From Paenibacillus auburnensis (lineage in GTDB: Bacteria > Bacillota > Bacilli > Paenibacillales > Paenibacillaceae), in contig NZ_CAKMMG010000001.1 of assembly GCF_927798115.1 (NCBI RefSeq), forward strand, positions 1-64,000: a stretch of DNA of 64,000 nucleotides. The letters are read 5' to 3'. The first letter of the stretch is position 1. Each line of letters opens with the position of its first letter. The notes below the pieces were generated by a model. That model made no database searches. It worked only from the letters and a program-made list of their open reading frames with translations, and was not told the origin of the DNA. The position numbers and the translations under genes are program-made. This document shows positions 46,920-56,373 of the stretch, in pieces.

Positions 46920-48149
46920 ATGACTGCAAAACCGCAAGACCAAACCTTACTGAATCCGGACATATCCCGTCCTGATGCCGGATCCGGCCGCTTCCTGCTG
47001 GTGCTGGGTATTCTGTTTGTTGCCGCAGCACTGCGTGCTCCATTCACCTCTGTCGGGCCGCTGCTGGGACAGATTCGTGACGATCTGGGCTTGACCAATA
47101 CACTCGCGGGGTTCATTACTACTTTGCCGCTGCTGGCCTTTGCGCTGTTATCACCTTTTGCGCCGCAGCTTGCCCGCAGGTATGGTCTGGGGAAAATTCT
47201 GCTGCTGGCTATGCTGGCGTTATCGATAGGAATTCTGCTCCGCTCAGTGGCGGGAGCTGTTACCTTCTTTGCAGGCACGGCGCTAATTGGACTGGCAATT
47301 GCCGTCTGCAATGTGCTGCTTCCCGGACTGATCAAGGGCAGATTTCCTGCACGGATCGGTCTGATGACTGGTATGTATACAGTTTCCATGAATCTTTGTG
47401 CAGCCGCGGCTTCTGGCTTCAGTGTGCCGCTTGCCGGTATTGATGGCTTCGGGTGGCGGGGAACGCTCTCGCTGTGGTTTATTGTCGCTGTCTTGGCTAC
47501 GGTGTTCTGGATTCCTCAAATGAAGAATCTGGTTCAAGGCAACGGGACCCGTTCAGCTGCTGCCACTGTCACCATATGGCGTTCACCGCTTGCATGGCAG
47601 GTAACGCTGTTTATGGGTCTGCAATCTTTGCTCTACTATGTTCTGATTGCCTGGTTTTCGGTGATCTTAAGTGAACGGGGCATGTCTTCCGGCCATGCCG
47701 GCTGGATTCTGTCGTTGATGCAGCTGGCCCAGCTGCCGTTTACATTTTTTGTACCTCTATGGGCGGGAAGATTGAAGAATCAGCGGGGGCTTGTTCTGAT
47801 CACCTCCATGTTGTTCATCTTCGGCATTCTCGGAATCTGGCTTGGCGGCAGCCGGTGGATGGCGCTGTGGGCGGTATGCATCGGTATCGCCGGCGGGTTC
47901 GCCTTCGGCCTCGCGATGATGTTCTTCAGCCTGCGGACCCGCACGACTCAGGAGGCAAGTGAGCTCTCGGGGATGGCCCAGTCTGTCGGATATCTGCTGG
48001 CTGCCGCAGGTCCGGCATTGTTCGGGCTGCTGCATGATGCGACGCGTAGCTGGAATGCTCCACTGGCCCTGCTGGCAGGGGCAAGCCTGCTGCTATTCGT
48101 TGTAGGGATGGGAGCCGGAGGAGACAGGTATGTAGGGGAACAGACATAG
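46920..48149 (+). CDS. MFS transporter, CynX/NimT family
   Basis: Integral membrane transporter of 409 aa with about 12 hydrophobic helices. The start of the first helix (LRAPFTSVGPLLGQIRDDLGL) is the fingerprint of the CynX/NimT (YycB) branch of the major facilitator superfamily, whose members are annotated as cyanate or 2-nitroimidazole transporters although few have tested substrates. Start ATG 46920 follows GGGAGGAA by 6 bp; a longer frame to 46884 has no ribosome binding site. No cyanase gene is nearby, so cyanate is not favoured. A bidirectional terminator follows. Confidence 0.87.
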   Translation: MTAKPQDQTLLNPDISRPDAGSGRFLLVLGILFVAAALRAPFTSVGPLLGQIRDDLGLTNTLAGFITTLPLLAFALLSPFAPQLARRYGLGKILLLAMLALSIGILLRSVAGAVTFFAGTALIGLAIAVCNVLLPGLIKGRFPARIGLMTGMYTVSMNLCAAAASGFSVPLAGIDGFGWRGTLSLWFIVAVLATVFWIPQMKNLVQGNGTRSAAATVTIWRSPLAWQVTLFMGLQSLLYYVLIAWFSVILSERGMSSGHAGWILSLMQLAQLPFTFFVPLWAGRLKNQRGLVLITSMLFIFGILGIWLGGSRWMALWAVCIGIAGGFAFGLAMMFFSLRTRTTQEASELSGMAQSVGYLLAAAGPALFGLLHDATRSWNAPLALLAGASLLLFVVGMGAGGDRYVGEQT

Positions 48150-48175
48150 CCGTTTGCTACACGTAATCACTAAAG

Positions 48176-48208
48176 GAGCGCACCGGAAGGAACTATTCCG
48201 GTGCGCTC
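48176..48208. terminator. Bidirectional terminator
   Basis: GAGCGCACCGGAA (48176-48188) and TTCCGGTGCGCTC (48196-48208) are perfect complements; TTATTTTT follows on the + strand. It separates the convergent MFS and methyltransferase genes. Confidence 0.85.
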
Positions 48209-48214
48209 TTATTT

Positions 48215-48973
48215 TTACCGTTTCATGGCCGATACACGGATTCTCCGGTAATCCATTACCCAGACTCCATCATAGAACAGCTGGGGCTTCAGCTCCTTTT
48301 CCAGGAACTTCAGTACTTCTTCACACTGCGGAGGCGTCAGCACACTAAGTATTCCGTCAGCAAAAGTATTCAGCCAGCGCCTAAGTCCCTGCTCACCGCC
48401 GGTGAGTGTGGTCGGACGGTCATAGCAGAGTGCGAGGCTGGCAGTCAGCCCATGCTGCTCCAGCAGTGTTGTGTACTCCGCGATGCCGGGGAAATACCAG
48501 GGCAGCACTAGCTTATCGGCGCAGCCGATAGCCTCGAAGGCGAGCGGCAGTCCGTTAATGACCGAGGCAATATTGCCCTGACCACCGAATTCAGCGATGA
48601 AGCGGCCGCCAGTACGCAGGCTTGCAGCAATGCTCGCCGCAGCTCCTTCTGCATCCTTCAGCCAGTGCAGCGCTGCATTGCTGAAGATAGCATCCGCTAG
48701 TGGGTCTGCAGTATAATCCTGGCCATCGGCTAGGATGAACGCCAGCTCCGGGTGCTTGCTGCGGGCAGCAGCGATCATCTCAGGTGAAGCATCGATCCCG
48801 GTGACGGCTGCGCCATAACCTGCGATGGCAGCAGCCAAGTCCCCAGTGCCGCAGCCCCAGTCCAGGATTCGTTCTCCGGGCAGCGGCTTAAGCAGTTCAA
48901 CAAGTGATTCGCCGTATTGTGAGACAAAAGCCATATCCGTATCATAGGTTCCGGTATTCCATTGCTGATTCAT
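48215..48973 (-). CDS. Class I SAM-dependent methyltransferase
   Basis: Cytosolic methyltransferase of 252 aa. The SAM-binding motif I is ILDWGCGTGDLA, followed by the acidic ribose-binding end VTGIDASPEMI, then ADGQDY and the FSNAALHW strand. This pattern is close to trans-aconitate methyltransferase (Tam) and related small-molecule methylases. Start ATG 48973 lies 7 bp after AAAGGAG; an upstream ATG at 48997 does not have such a site. The substrate is unknown and the neighbours give no hint. Confidence 0.87.
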   Translation of the reverse strand: MNQQWNTGTYDTDMAFVSQYGESLVELLKPLPGERILDWGCGTGDLAAAIAGYGAAVTGIDASPEMIAAARSKHPELAFILADGQDYTADPLADAIFSNAALHWLKDAEGAAASIAASLRTGGRFIAEFGGQGNIASVINGLPLAFEAIGCADKLVLPWYFPGIAEYTTLLEQHGLTASLALCYDRPTTLTGGEQGLRRWLNTFADGILSVLTPPQCEEVLKFLEKELKPQLFYDGVWVMDYRRIRVSAMKR

Positions 48974-49085
48974 GCGGGAGCTCCTTTCGGGTTGCACAGG
49001 AATACTATTGTTGTAACACAGGACGCTCTTATAAGTGAAATATATGGATGTAATAGAGTTTATTGTCTTTGCCTATCAGTGGGGG

Positions 49086-49715
49086 TCAAGCCGGAAATCC
49101 ATTCCCCAGATTGAATATAGCGGATATAATCCCGTATAAGCTGAACAGAATCAGGATGAGGGCTGAGGCCAGACTCAGAGTGCGGGTGAAGGACACAGGC
49201 AGCCTGCTGCTGATCCATAATATGACCGAAGTCAGGAGCAGCCACCAGAAAAATGAACCGAAGGCAATACCGGCCGGGAGCAGAAGTGAACTGCCAATGG
49301 TGCTGCCGAGTGAAGCGGCGAGTGCCATAAAGCTTAGGATCGTCGCCGGATTAGCCATGGTCAGGAGGAAGGAAGAGATCATGCAATAAAGAACTCCGCT
49401 GTGTCCGGTTTCCGGACGGGATTCAGCAGCACCATTCCGCAAGCCTCTGACTCCAAGGTAGCCGATAAACAATGAACCCAGGAATTTGAGGGGGAATTCA
49501 TAAACAGAAGTGAATTCATTCACAATCCTGAAGCTTGAAACAGTCACCAGAGCATAACAGGTATCTGCCAGAGCGATCCCTGCTCCGGTAGCAAGACCTG
49601 CGAGTAAACCCAGCCTCAGTGTCCTGTTCATGCATAGAATAGACATGGGTCCGACAGGGGCGGCAATGATGAAGCCGAAGCTAAAGCCGCCGATCAGTGC
49701 AGACCAGAGGGTCAT
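49086..49715 (-). CDS. LysE/RhtB-family amino acid exporter
   Basis: Small integral membrane exporter of 209 aa with about six hydrophobic helices. The N-terminus (GFIIAAPVGPMSILCMNRTL) carries the APVGP signature of LysE/RhtB translocators, which expel amino acids such as Lys, Arg, Thr or homoserine. Its ATG overlaps the stop of the upstream Lrp-type regulator by 4 bp (ATGA arrangement), so the two are translated from one mRNA; such pairs are commonly exporter plus its own amino-acid sensor. Which amino acid is exported cannot be told from the sequence. Confidence 0.9.
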   Translation of the reverse strand: MTLWSALIGGFSFGFIIAAPVGPMSILCMNRTLRLGLLAGLATGAGIALADTCYALVTVSSFRIVNEFTSVYEFPLKFLGSLFIGYLGVRGLRNGAAESRPETGHSGVLYCMISSFLLTMANPATILSFMALAASLGSTIGSSLLLPAGIAFGSFFWWLLLTSVILWISSRLPVSFTRTLSLASALILILFSLYGIISAIFNLGNGFPA

Positions 49716-50179
49716 GGCTCACGGTCCCCGGGCGGCAGAGGAACATTCGGTGTTTCCTTCACCGTACCCAAAATAATGGTCGTCCGGGTGCGTACAATCC
49801 CCGGAAGACTCTTCAGCTCTTCGCTGATGATCCGGTCAAGATCCCGTGTTCCGCGGCAGCGGATCTTAAGTACATAGTCGTCATCGCCTGCGGTGTGATG
49901 ACACTCCTGAATTTCCGGGAGCTTCTGCACCAGCTCCAGAAAAGCCTGCCGGTGTGCCGGGCGCTCAAGCGATACTGCTACTAGTGCAGCCAGTCCATAG
50001 CCAGTTGATTCGGCATCTATCAGCGCCGTGTAGCCTTTGATCACTCCCTGTTCTTCCAGACGCCTTACGCGGTCAGCAGCTGCCGGAGAGGAGAGGCCCA
50101 GCAATCCGGCCAGCTCGGCCCAAGTTATTCTTCCGTTAGCCATCAGTGCCTTGATGATCTTGTGATCTAAAGAATCCAT
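49712..50179 (-). CDS. Lrp/AsnC-family transcriptional regulator
   Basis: Regulator of 155 aa: N-terminal winged helix-turn-helix (LDHKIIKALMANGRITWAEL, then LSSPAAADRVRRLEEQGVI) and C-terminal RAM domain that binds amino acids, with GDDDYVLKI in the effector-binding loop region. Start ATG 50179 is 8 bp after AGAAAGGA; ATG 50188 overlaps that site. It precedes and overlaps the LysE exporter gene and most likely controls it according to the level of the exported amino acid. Between it and tRNA-Leu lies about 200 bp of AT-rich DNA that must carry its promoter, not clearly identifiable. Confidence 0.9.
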   Translation of the reverse strand: MDSLDHKIIKALMANGRITWAELAGLLGLSSPAAADRVRRLEEQGVIKGYTALIDAESTGYGLAALVAVSLERPAHRQAFLELVQKLPEIQECHHTAGDDDYVLKIRCRGTRDLDRIISEELKSLPGIVRTRTTIILGTVKETPNVPLPPGDREP

Positions 50180-50320
50180 GCTTATCATCCTTTCTTTAGT
50201 AAGTTTTTTGATAATATATCTTATTTAAGTTTATATTACAAGGTAGAATTCATCTAAAACCTTATATTTATCAAAATTAATATTCTTTTAGTAATTAAAT
50301 TAAGGTTAATAAAAAACCTG

Positions 50321-50349
50321 TTGCAATTGTGTTGCAAAGAGAGTATATT
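50321..50349 (+). promoter_or_regulatory. Sigma-A promoter of tRNA-Leu
   Basis: TTGCAA (50321-50326), 17-bp spacer, TATATT (50344-50349), about 39 bp before the tRNA. Confidence 0.75.
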
Positions 50350-50387
50350 CTTAATTACGGTGATTGAATCACTGAAGTACATAATAT

Positions 50388-50471
50388 GCGGTCGTGGCGG
50401 AATTGGCAGACGCGCACGGTTCAGGTCCGTGTGGTAGCAATATCGTGGAGGTTCGAGTCCTCTCGACCGCA
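50388..50471 (+). tRNA. tRNA-Leu (CAG)
   Basis: Acceptor arms GCGGTCG (50388-50394) and CGACCGC (50464-50470) pair fully, discriminator A. The anticodon arm CACGG-TTCAGGT-CCGTG gives anticodon CAG, reading CTG. A long variable arm and the GGTTCGAGTCC T-arm mark it as class II leucine tRNA. CCA is not encoded. Confidence 0.96.
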
Positions 50472-50487
50472 TCAATAGTTTCAACTA

Positions 50488-50511
50488 AACCCTTCTAACG
50501 AAGGGTTTTTT
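50488..50511 (+). terminator. Terminator of tRNA-Leu
   Basis: AACCCTTC (50488-50495), loop TAAC, GAAGGGTT (50500-50507), then T-run to 50511. Confidence 0.9.
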
Positions 50512-50686
50512 CATTTTTTCCGGCACATTAAGACCATCTTACAGTCATTCCGGTGACAAAGGGGCGGTTTTTTTGTGCCTTAGCAGCTGCACTTTACAGG
50601 ACTTCATATCTAGGGCGTGTTGGCCGAAAAAAAGGTATAATGTTTATAATTTAAGACCCCCGACTTTTACTGAGGAGGCATTATCA

Positions 50687-53600
50687 TTGTCCGACACTCT
50701 TTATAAAACACTATATTTGCGCTCTTCTACAGGCTTTGCCGTCGTTTCCCTGGAGGACGGGACGATCCGGCTGGCCAACCCTGCCTTATGCAAGATGTTC
50801 GGATATACGGAGGAGGAGTTTAAAGGTCTCCGGTATATGGATATTGCTTGTGCAGAAGAAAAGGACCGGGCGGACCAGGACCGTGTGATGAAGCTTTTGC
50901 TGCATAGCCCCGGCGCGGCTGTAGACAGCGAAGAACGGTTTTTGCGTAAAAACGGAGAAATGTTCTGGGTATCGCTGCATTTATTTCTGACCTTTGAGGA
51001 AAATGCCGAAGCCCCTACATATATGATTGCGGAATTGACCGATATTACGGAACGCAAGCAGGCGGAAAAGAAGATCAGGGAGGAGCATAATCTCTATAAT
51101 CTGATTACGCAAAATACACCGGATATGATCTCGCTGGCTTATCCTGACGGCACTATATTTTATGTATCTCCCTCTGTAGAGAGAATGCTGGGATATCCCG
51201 CCTCAGATATGATCGGCAAAAAAAGACCGGAGTTCTATCATGAGGAAGACGCTCATGAGATGAGGGAGCACGGGAAGCTCTTTTCGGACAACGATGTGTT
51301 TACCCGCAGAGTACGGCATAAAAACGGGGATTATTTGTGGATTGAGAGCTCTTTTCAGGTGATGCGTAATTCAAACGGTGAAGTGGAGCAGGTGCTCACG
51401 GTTGCCCGGGATATTACAGTGCGGAAGAAGTATGAAGAGATGCTGGCGAACGCCCAGTTCCTGGCAAAGATGGGCTCCTGGGAGTGGGATCATGCCGGCA
51501 AGCAGCTGACCGCCTCAAGGGAAATGCGCCATATTTTCGGACATACTGATGATAACAGCAACCATTCCTTATATGACCCTGAGCTTATTATGAGCTGTAT
51601 TGATCCGGAGGATTTGCCCGGGGTAATTCAAGCGATACTGGATTGTTTGGAGCACGGGGGAAGCGGAAGCAAGGTGTTCCGGATTACTTCAGCTGACGGT
51701 GTGAAGAAATTTATAGATGCCCATTGGAAAACTGCGCTGGATGCTTCAGGGAACATGCGTTATATCAGCGGTGTGATTCAGGATGTGACCGTACAAGTGA
51801 TGATGGAGGCGCAGCTGCGGGAAAGCGAGCATAATTACCGGCTGATTTCGGAGAATACTCAGGATTTCATTACAAGGAATGCCTCGGATGAGGAAGCTAC
51901 TTATCTGTATGCTTCCCCTGTATGCCAGCAGATGTTCGGATTTACCCCGGAAGAATTGATAGGTACCGCCGGGATGAGTTATGTTCATCCGGAGGATAAA
52001 GACAGAGTGCAGGCATATCGGATTGAAGGCGGGAACGGGAAGCAGCTTGAACCGATCGTTTTCCGTTTCCGGTGTAAAGACGGCACGTATATGTGGGTGG
52101 AGACCACGCTTCGCCATATCACCTCTGGGACTGGTGGAGCACCCGAGATCATCGGCGTGACACGTAATGTTTCGGAGCGCAAGCAGTATGAGCTTAAAAT
52201 GATGGAAAGTGAGAACCGCTACAAATCCCTGTTCGAATATAATCCCTCCGCAATTATTGCGATGGATCTGGAGGGCTGCATTCAATCACTGAATGCCAGT
52301 CTCCAGTATCTGACCGGTTATTCCCGCGAGAGTCTGCTGCATTCGTCCTACAGTGAGCTTATTGACTTGGATGAACTGGATTTTGTGTCAGACCGGTTCA
52401 AGCTCGCTGCCAGCGGTGTGGCTCAGACCTTTGAGAGCCGGCTGATTCACAGGGACGGCCATGCTGTTGAGGTAAGTATGATTTATGTTCCGATTCTGCT
52501 GGACTCCCGGGTTGTCGGGGTGTTTGCCATTACGAGCGATATTACGGAGCGCAAACGCCATCTGGAGCAGATCGAAAAGCTAAGCTATGAGCATGCGCTC
52601 ATCCTGAATTCAGTCACCGAGGGTATTTTCGGGATGAGTCTTGAAGGTGAAACGGTGTTCATTAACCCTGCTGCCTCTGCGATGCTGGGTTATGGTCCGG
52701 GGGAGCTGGGAGGAAGCATTGCACTGCACTCGATACAGCAGACCTGGCTGGACGGCGAGCCCTACCCGGGAGGCGGCAAGACACTGCCGGAATGGTTCTC
52801 CGAGCATCTGTCCTACGAAGAGAAGGAAGGGGTATTCTGGAGACGGGACGGCTCCAGTTTTCTCGTCAAATACCGGATGACCCCGCTGTTCGACAATGGG
52901 GAGCGCAAGGGCGTTGTTGTGGTATTCCGCGATATTACTGAGGAAAAGGCTATTGTGCGTGCCAAGGAATCGGCGGAGCAGGCGGACCGGGCAAAATCGG
53001 AGTTTCTGGCGATCATGAGCCATGAGCTGCGCACACCGATGAACGGGATTATCGGGATGGCCGATTTGCTCGCCGGAACGGAACTGAGTGAAGAGCAGCA
53101 GTATTATACGCAAATCATTAATAAAAGCGGCGCATCACTCCTGCATATTCTGAATGAGGTACTTGATTTCAGCAAAATTGAGGCGGGGATGATGTCCATC
53201 GAGCTGCAGGCGGTCGATCTCCGTCAGGTCATGACCCATGTCACCGAAATTTTTTACCCCCGGGTAAAGGAAAAGGGCCTTAAACTGCATGCAGAGATTG
53301 ATCCTGCGCTTCCGCAGCTTCTGGTGACCGATGAAGGACGGCTTCGCCAGATTCTTATTAATCTCGTAGGGAATGCAGTGAAATTTACCGAAGAAGGGTC
53401 AGTCAGTCTTTCTGTGAAGCTGGAAACGTTCAGGGAGCCTGCACAGGCGATTCTCAAGTTCACTGTCAAGGATACCGGCATTGGCATTCCGCAAGCCAGC
53501 CAAGGCCTGCTGTTCCAATCTTTTTCCCAGCTGCATCCATCCATTAACCGCAAGTATGGCGGGACTGGACTTGGGCTTGCGATCAGCAAAAAGCTGGTCG

Positions 53601-54151
53601 AGCTGCTGGGCGGAGCGATTGGGGTCGACAGCCAGGAGGATGAAGGATCGGAATTCTACTTCACCATTGAAGCATTAATCCCGCAGCAGTCTACCCAGGG
53701 AATCATTACTGCAGGCACCGGGGATAAACAGATAAAAGTGAAAAACAGACGTTCAGAGTACTCTATAGGCGAATTCGGACCGCTCTCGATTCTGATTGCC
53801 GAAGATCATCCGGTGAACCTGCAAATTTTGCAGGTCTATCTGAAGAAGCGGGGATATGCGGCCGATGTGGCTCTGAATGGTCAGCAGGCTGTTGAGGCGG
53901 TGCGCTTGCATCACTATGATCTGATCTTTATGGATATTCAAATGCCGCTTATGGATGGTATTGAGGCTACGATGAAAATAAGGGAGGAACACGGGCTGTA
54001 TCCGGTGATTGTAGCAGCTACGGCTTTTGCCCAAAAAGAAGACAGGGAGCTGTGTCTGAAAGTAGGCATGCAGGACTTCATCTCCAAACCGATCCGTACG
54101 GAGGAGCTGGACAGAGTGCTGCGGGAATGGTCGGCCCAAATCCGCAGATAG
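50687..54151 (+). CDS. Soluble six-PAS hybrid sensor histidine kinase
   Basis: Multidomain signalling protein of 1154 aa without transmembrane helices, so a cytosolic sensor. Six PAS domains follow one another (the starts are near SSTGFAVV, ITQNTPDM, MGSWEWDH, SENTQDFI, EYNPSAII and SVTEGIFG), most ending in a D-I-T-x-R-K linker. Then come HisKA with the phospho-histidine H779 in MSHELRTPMNG, HATPase (NLVGNAVKFTEEG, DTGIGIP, GTGLGLAI), and a C-terminal receiver with phospho-acceptor D1083 (FMDIQMP). The TTG start at 50687 is supported by GAGGAGG 8 bp upstream; earlier codons lack one. The output partner (Hpt or regulator) is not adjacent. PAS ligands (haem, flavin, small molecules) cannot be told. 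Confidence 0.92.
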   Translation: MSDTLYKTLYLRSSTGFAVVSLEDGTIRLANPALCKMFGYTEEEFKGLRYMDIACAEEKDRADQDRVMKLLLHSPGAAVDSEERFLRKNGEMFWVSLHLFLTFEENAEAPTYMIAELTDITERKQAEKKIREEHNLYNLITQNTPDMISLAYPDGTIFYVSPSVERMLGYPASDMIGKKRPEFYHEEDAHEMREHGKLFSDNDVFTRRVRHKNGDYLWIESSFQVMRNSNGEVEQVLTVARDITVRKKYEEMLANAQFLAKMGSWEWDHAGKQLTASREMRHIFGHTDDNSNHSLYDPELIMSCIDPEDLPGVIQAILDCLEHGGSGSKVFRITSADGVKKFIDAHWKTALDASGNMRYISGVIQDVTVQVMMEAQLRESEHNYRLISENTQDFITRNASDEEATYLYASPVCQQMFGFTPEELIGTAGMSYVHPEDKDRVQAYRIEGGNGKQLEPIVFRFRCKDGTYMWVETTLRHITSGTGGAPEIIGVTRNVSERKQYELKMMESENRYKSLFEYNPSAIIAMDLEGCIQSLNASLQYLTGYSRESLLHSSYSELIDLDELDFVSDRFKLAASGVAQTFESRLIHRDGHAVEVSMIYVPILLDSRVVGVFAITSDITERKRHLEQIEKLSYEHALILNSVTEGIFGMSLEGETVFINPAASAMLGYGPGELGGSIALHSIQQTWLDGEPYPGGGKTLPEWFSEHLSYEEKEGVFWRRDGSSFLVKYRMTPLFDNGERKGVVVVFRDITEEKAIVRAKESAEQADRAKSEFLAIMSHELRTPMNGIIGMADLLAGTELSEEQQYYTQIINKSGASLLHILNEVLDFSKIEAGMMSIELQAVDLRQVMTHVTEIFYPRVKEKGLKLHAEIDPALPQLLVTDEGRLRQILINLVGNAVKFTEEGSVSLSVKLETFREPAQAILKFTVKDTGIGIPQASQGLLFQSFSQLHPSINRKYGGTGLGLAISKKLVELLGGAIGVDSQEDEGSEFYFTIEALIPQQSTQGIITAGTGDKQIKVKNRRSEYSIGEFGPLSILIAEDHPVNLQILQVYLKKRGYAADVALNGQQAVEAVRLHHYDLIFMDIQMPLMDGIEATMKIREEHGLYPVIVAATAFAQKEDRELCLKVGMQDFISKPIRTEELDRVLREWSAQIRR

Positions 54152-54184
54152 GGTATACTACCCTTGTGAAGGGAGGGCCTCTAC

Positions 54185-54373
54185 ATGAAATGGCTCCTTT
54201 ATATACTGTTCGCTCTGCTGTATCTGATCGTTACCTTTTTCGGGCTGGGACCGGTATTGTTCGCGGATGGTTCTACAACAGAGCGGATGGTGACGCTGGT
54301 TGTGGTGCTGCTGATCTATGTGCTAATTACGTTTTGGCTGCGAAATGTACTGAAGCGGCTGCGTAATCGTTAA
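54185..54373 (+). CDS. Small two-helix membrane protein
   Basis: Unrecognised protein of 62 aa: two hydrophobic segments (about 3-25 and 35-53) joined by a short polar turn, and a basic C-terminus (RNVLKRLRNR) that should lie in the cytoplasm. GAAGGGAGG precedes the ATG at good spacing. It begins 33 bp after the hybrid kinase and may be co-transcribed, perhaps as a membrane partner of the soluble kinase; that link is speculation from position alone. Confidence 0.7.
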   Translation: MKWLLYILFALLYLIVTFFGLGPVLFADGSTTERMVTLVVVLLIYVLITFWLRNVLKRLRNR

Positions 54374-54411
54374 TGAAGAGCCTCTGGCAGAGTACAAAGA
54401 GCTGGGTATAA

Positions 54412-55290
54412 TTATTTGCCCTCGTTCTCTGCCCGGCTGACCGGAAGCTGCTCCAAGGCTGCAATGGAATCGGCGCTGGTGTACACATATGGTGTTGAAG
54501 GCTGAGAGATCGGTGTCAGACTCTCCGGCGTAATCATCACAATTTCCTCATTTTCAAATACTGCAGCATGAAGCTTGCCCCGTACCTCAATCCAGGTGTC
54601 CGCGGGCAGGCTTATTTGTGTTTGCGGGTCAAGCAGGATGCCAAAAGGGGTCGCGTCAGCTGTGCAGCACTGTACGAGAAAGCGGCTCACTGCATAGATA
54701 TAACTGCCGGCCCGCTGCTCCCGGTACAGAAATCCGGATACGCTGATCTCTTTACCCTCAAATTGCTTCTTATACAGATCAATTGCGCCGAATGTCTCCG
54801 AAAAGATCTCCGGATGTACGTTAATAACCGGCTGCTTATACAGCTTACCGGCCAGTTCGGCGAACTCAGCCTGATAAGGATTAACGGCGGTAAAGCGCTC
54901 TTCTCTCCCGGTTTCGGGCAGGGCATAGGTTAGGGAGATTCCCTTCCTGGCAGCCGCTTCGCTGCCTAACGCCCGGTCGGGAAGCAGAAAGCCGAGCAGC
55001 AGGGGAAAGAGGAACAGGCCGTAGAGGGCACTGCTTCTCAAGGGAGAACGGGGCAGCTGGTGCTCGCAGTCGCACAATGCGCTGCTTTTGCCGAATAAAG
55101 CCTGCAGACCGAGACTTGCAGCCATCAGTGACAGCGGCACCGGACAGAGCCTGATCCAGCGCGCCAGCTTGGGCGCAACATAATAATGCAGTGCATCCTG
55201 CTGGCTTAAATGTCCGATATACAGCGCGAAACCGAGCAGAATGACCGCCCTGAGCAGATAATGAATGCGGATGCTTCGCGGGTCATTCAT
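54412..55290 (-). CDS. TIGR03943-type (YcgQ-like) membrane protein
   Basis: Protein of 292 aa with three to four N-terminal transmembrane helices and a soluble C-terminal domain that contains a CCTADATPFGILL stretch characteristic of the DUF1980/TIGR03943 family. This family is almost always found next to an ArsP-like permease, as here (64 bp downstream of it), and is thought to form one complex with it. AGGAGG lies 5 bp before the ATG. The three-gene unit CobW-permease-YcgQ is read leftwards away from the zinc-controlled rpmG operon. Metal or zinc-related transport is inferred from context; the transported species is unknown. Confidence 0.82.
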   Translation of the reverse strand: MNDPRSIRIHYLLRAVILLGFALYIGHLSQQDALHYYVAPKLARWIRLCPVPLSLMAASLGLQALFGKSSALCDCEHQLPRSPLRSSALYGLFLFPLLLGFLLPDRALGSEAAARKGISLTYALPETGREERFTAVNPYQAEFAELAGKLYKQPVINVHPEIFSETFGAIDLYKKQFEGKEISVSGFLYREQRAGSYIYAVSRFLVQCCTADATPFGILLDPQTQISLPADTWIEVRGKLHAAVFENEEIVMITPESLTPISQPSTPYVYTSADSIAALEQLPVSRAENEGK

Positions 55291-55353
55291 GTGGACCTCC
55301 TAAAAGTTTTGTAAGCATAATCTTCCACGAGCTACATCGGCAAAACTTGCTCT

Positions 55354-56343
55354 TCACAGCCATAATGAAGCGAGTACCGAACCGATGAACACAGCGGAGA
55401 AGATGAGGAAGAACAGGTACATGGCAAATCGTGTTTTGAACAGCGACAGCAGCATAAGTGAATTCTTGAAATCAAGCATCGGACCAAGCACCATGAAGGC
55501 GAGCAGAGAACCGGCAGGAAACGTATGCAGGAAGGTAGCCGCAACAAAGGCATCGGAAGTCGAGCACAGGGAGAGCACGAAGGCGAGTCCTATCATGAAC
55601 AGATAGGAGCCGAGCGGCTGTTCTCCAATGGCGGCTAAGCTGCCGTGATTCATAAAAGTCTGAATGCCGGAGGTCAGCAGGCATCCGATGATTAAATATT
55701 TGCCCATTTCAAAAAACTCGTCCGAGGTATGTACAAGGACCGAGACCAGCCGGCCTCCACGCGTACGGAGCTGATGGGGTTCGGCAGTCTCCCGTTTGAT
55801 GGACAGGCGCAGCGGCGATTTTCGGACCGTGGCATAAATGATGAGTCCGATCCCTGCAGCCACGGCAAAAGCCAGTCCCATCCGCGCATAAGCCAGCCAT
55901 GGATGAGAGCGGAAGGCGGTCAGTGTTGCCCCATAGACGACAGGATTCAGAATCGGGCCGGAAAGAATGAACACGACAGCTACATATAGCGGCATCCCTT
56001 TGTGCATCAGGCGGCGGACGAGCGGGATCATCCCACATTCGCAGACCGGAAAAATAATACCAAGCAGACAGCCGAACAGAATCGCCGGAACCGGCCGCCG
56101 CGGAATCCACCGTGAGATCCATTCGTCCGGCACGAATACGCGAAGCAGCGAGGAGAGCAGCGCCCCCAGCAGCACAAACGGCAGGGCTTCCAGCAATATG
56201 CCGATAAAGGAGGTTTTAAAGGTATCCATATACGCATTGTCCAGCAGCTCCGGGTGATCCGGCAGCCAGACCATACCGAGGATGATCAGGAAGACAGCGG
56301 GAACAAGCAGCGGCATGATTTTGAACGGCAAAAGGGTTGTCAA
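55354..56343 (-). CDS. ArsP/DUF318-type (YcgR-like) permease
   Basis: Integral membrane permease of 329 aa with about eight helices. The motif FPVCECGMIPLVRRLMHKGMP, seen here in full layout with its CxCG cysteines, is the hallmark of the predicted-permease family PF03773, as is the later LCSTSDAFVAATF. Start is TTG 56343 with GGAAGGAG about 11 bp upstream. It sits between a COG0523 (CobW) GTPase and its usual partner YcgQ. Such CobW-permease-YcgQ sets are known under Zur control in several Bacillales, which fits the surrounding zinc genes; direct proof of zinc transport is lacking. Confidence 0.85.
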   Translation of the reverse strand: MTTLLPFKIMPLLVPAVFLIILGMVWLPDHPELLDNAYMDTFKTSFIGILLEALPFVLLGALLSSLLRVFVPDEWISRWIPRRPVPAILFGCLLGIIFPVCECGMIPLVRRLMHKGMPLYVAVVFILSGPILNPVVYGATLTAFRSHPWLAYARMGLAFAVAAGIGLIIYATVRKSPLRLSIKRETAEPHQLRTRGGRLVSVLVHTSDEFFEMGKYLIIGCLLTSGIQTFMNHGSLAAIGEQPLGSYLFMIGLAFVLSLCSTSDAFVAATFLHTFPAGSLLAFMVLGPMLDFKNSLMLLSLFKTRFAMYLFFLIFSAVFIGSVLASLWL

Positions 56344-56373
56344 GGGTGGATTAGCTCCTTCCCGGTCTTTGCT

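Noticed and set aside
50388..50471. Possible attachment site at the tRNA-Leu 3' end
   Set aside because: No integrase gene, no second copy of the tRNA end within the window, and normal genes on both sides.
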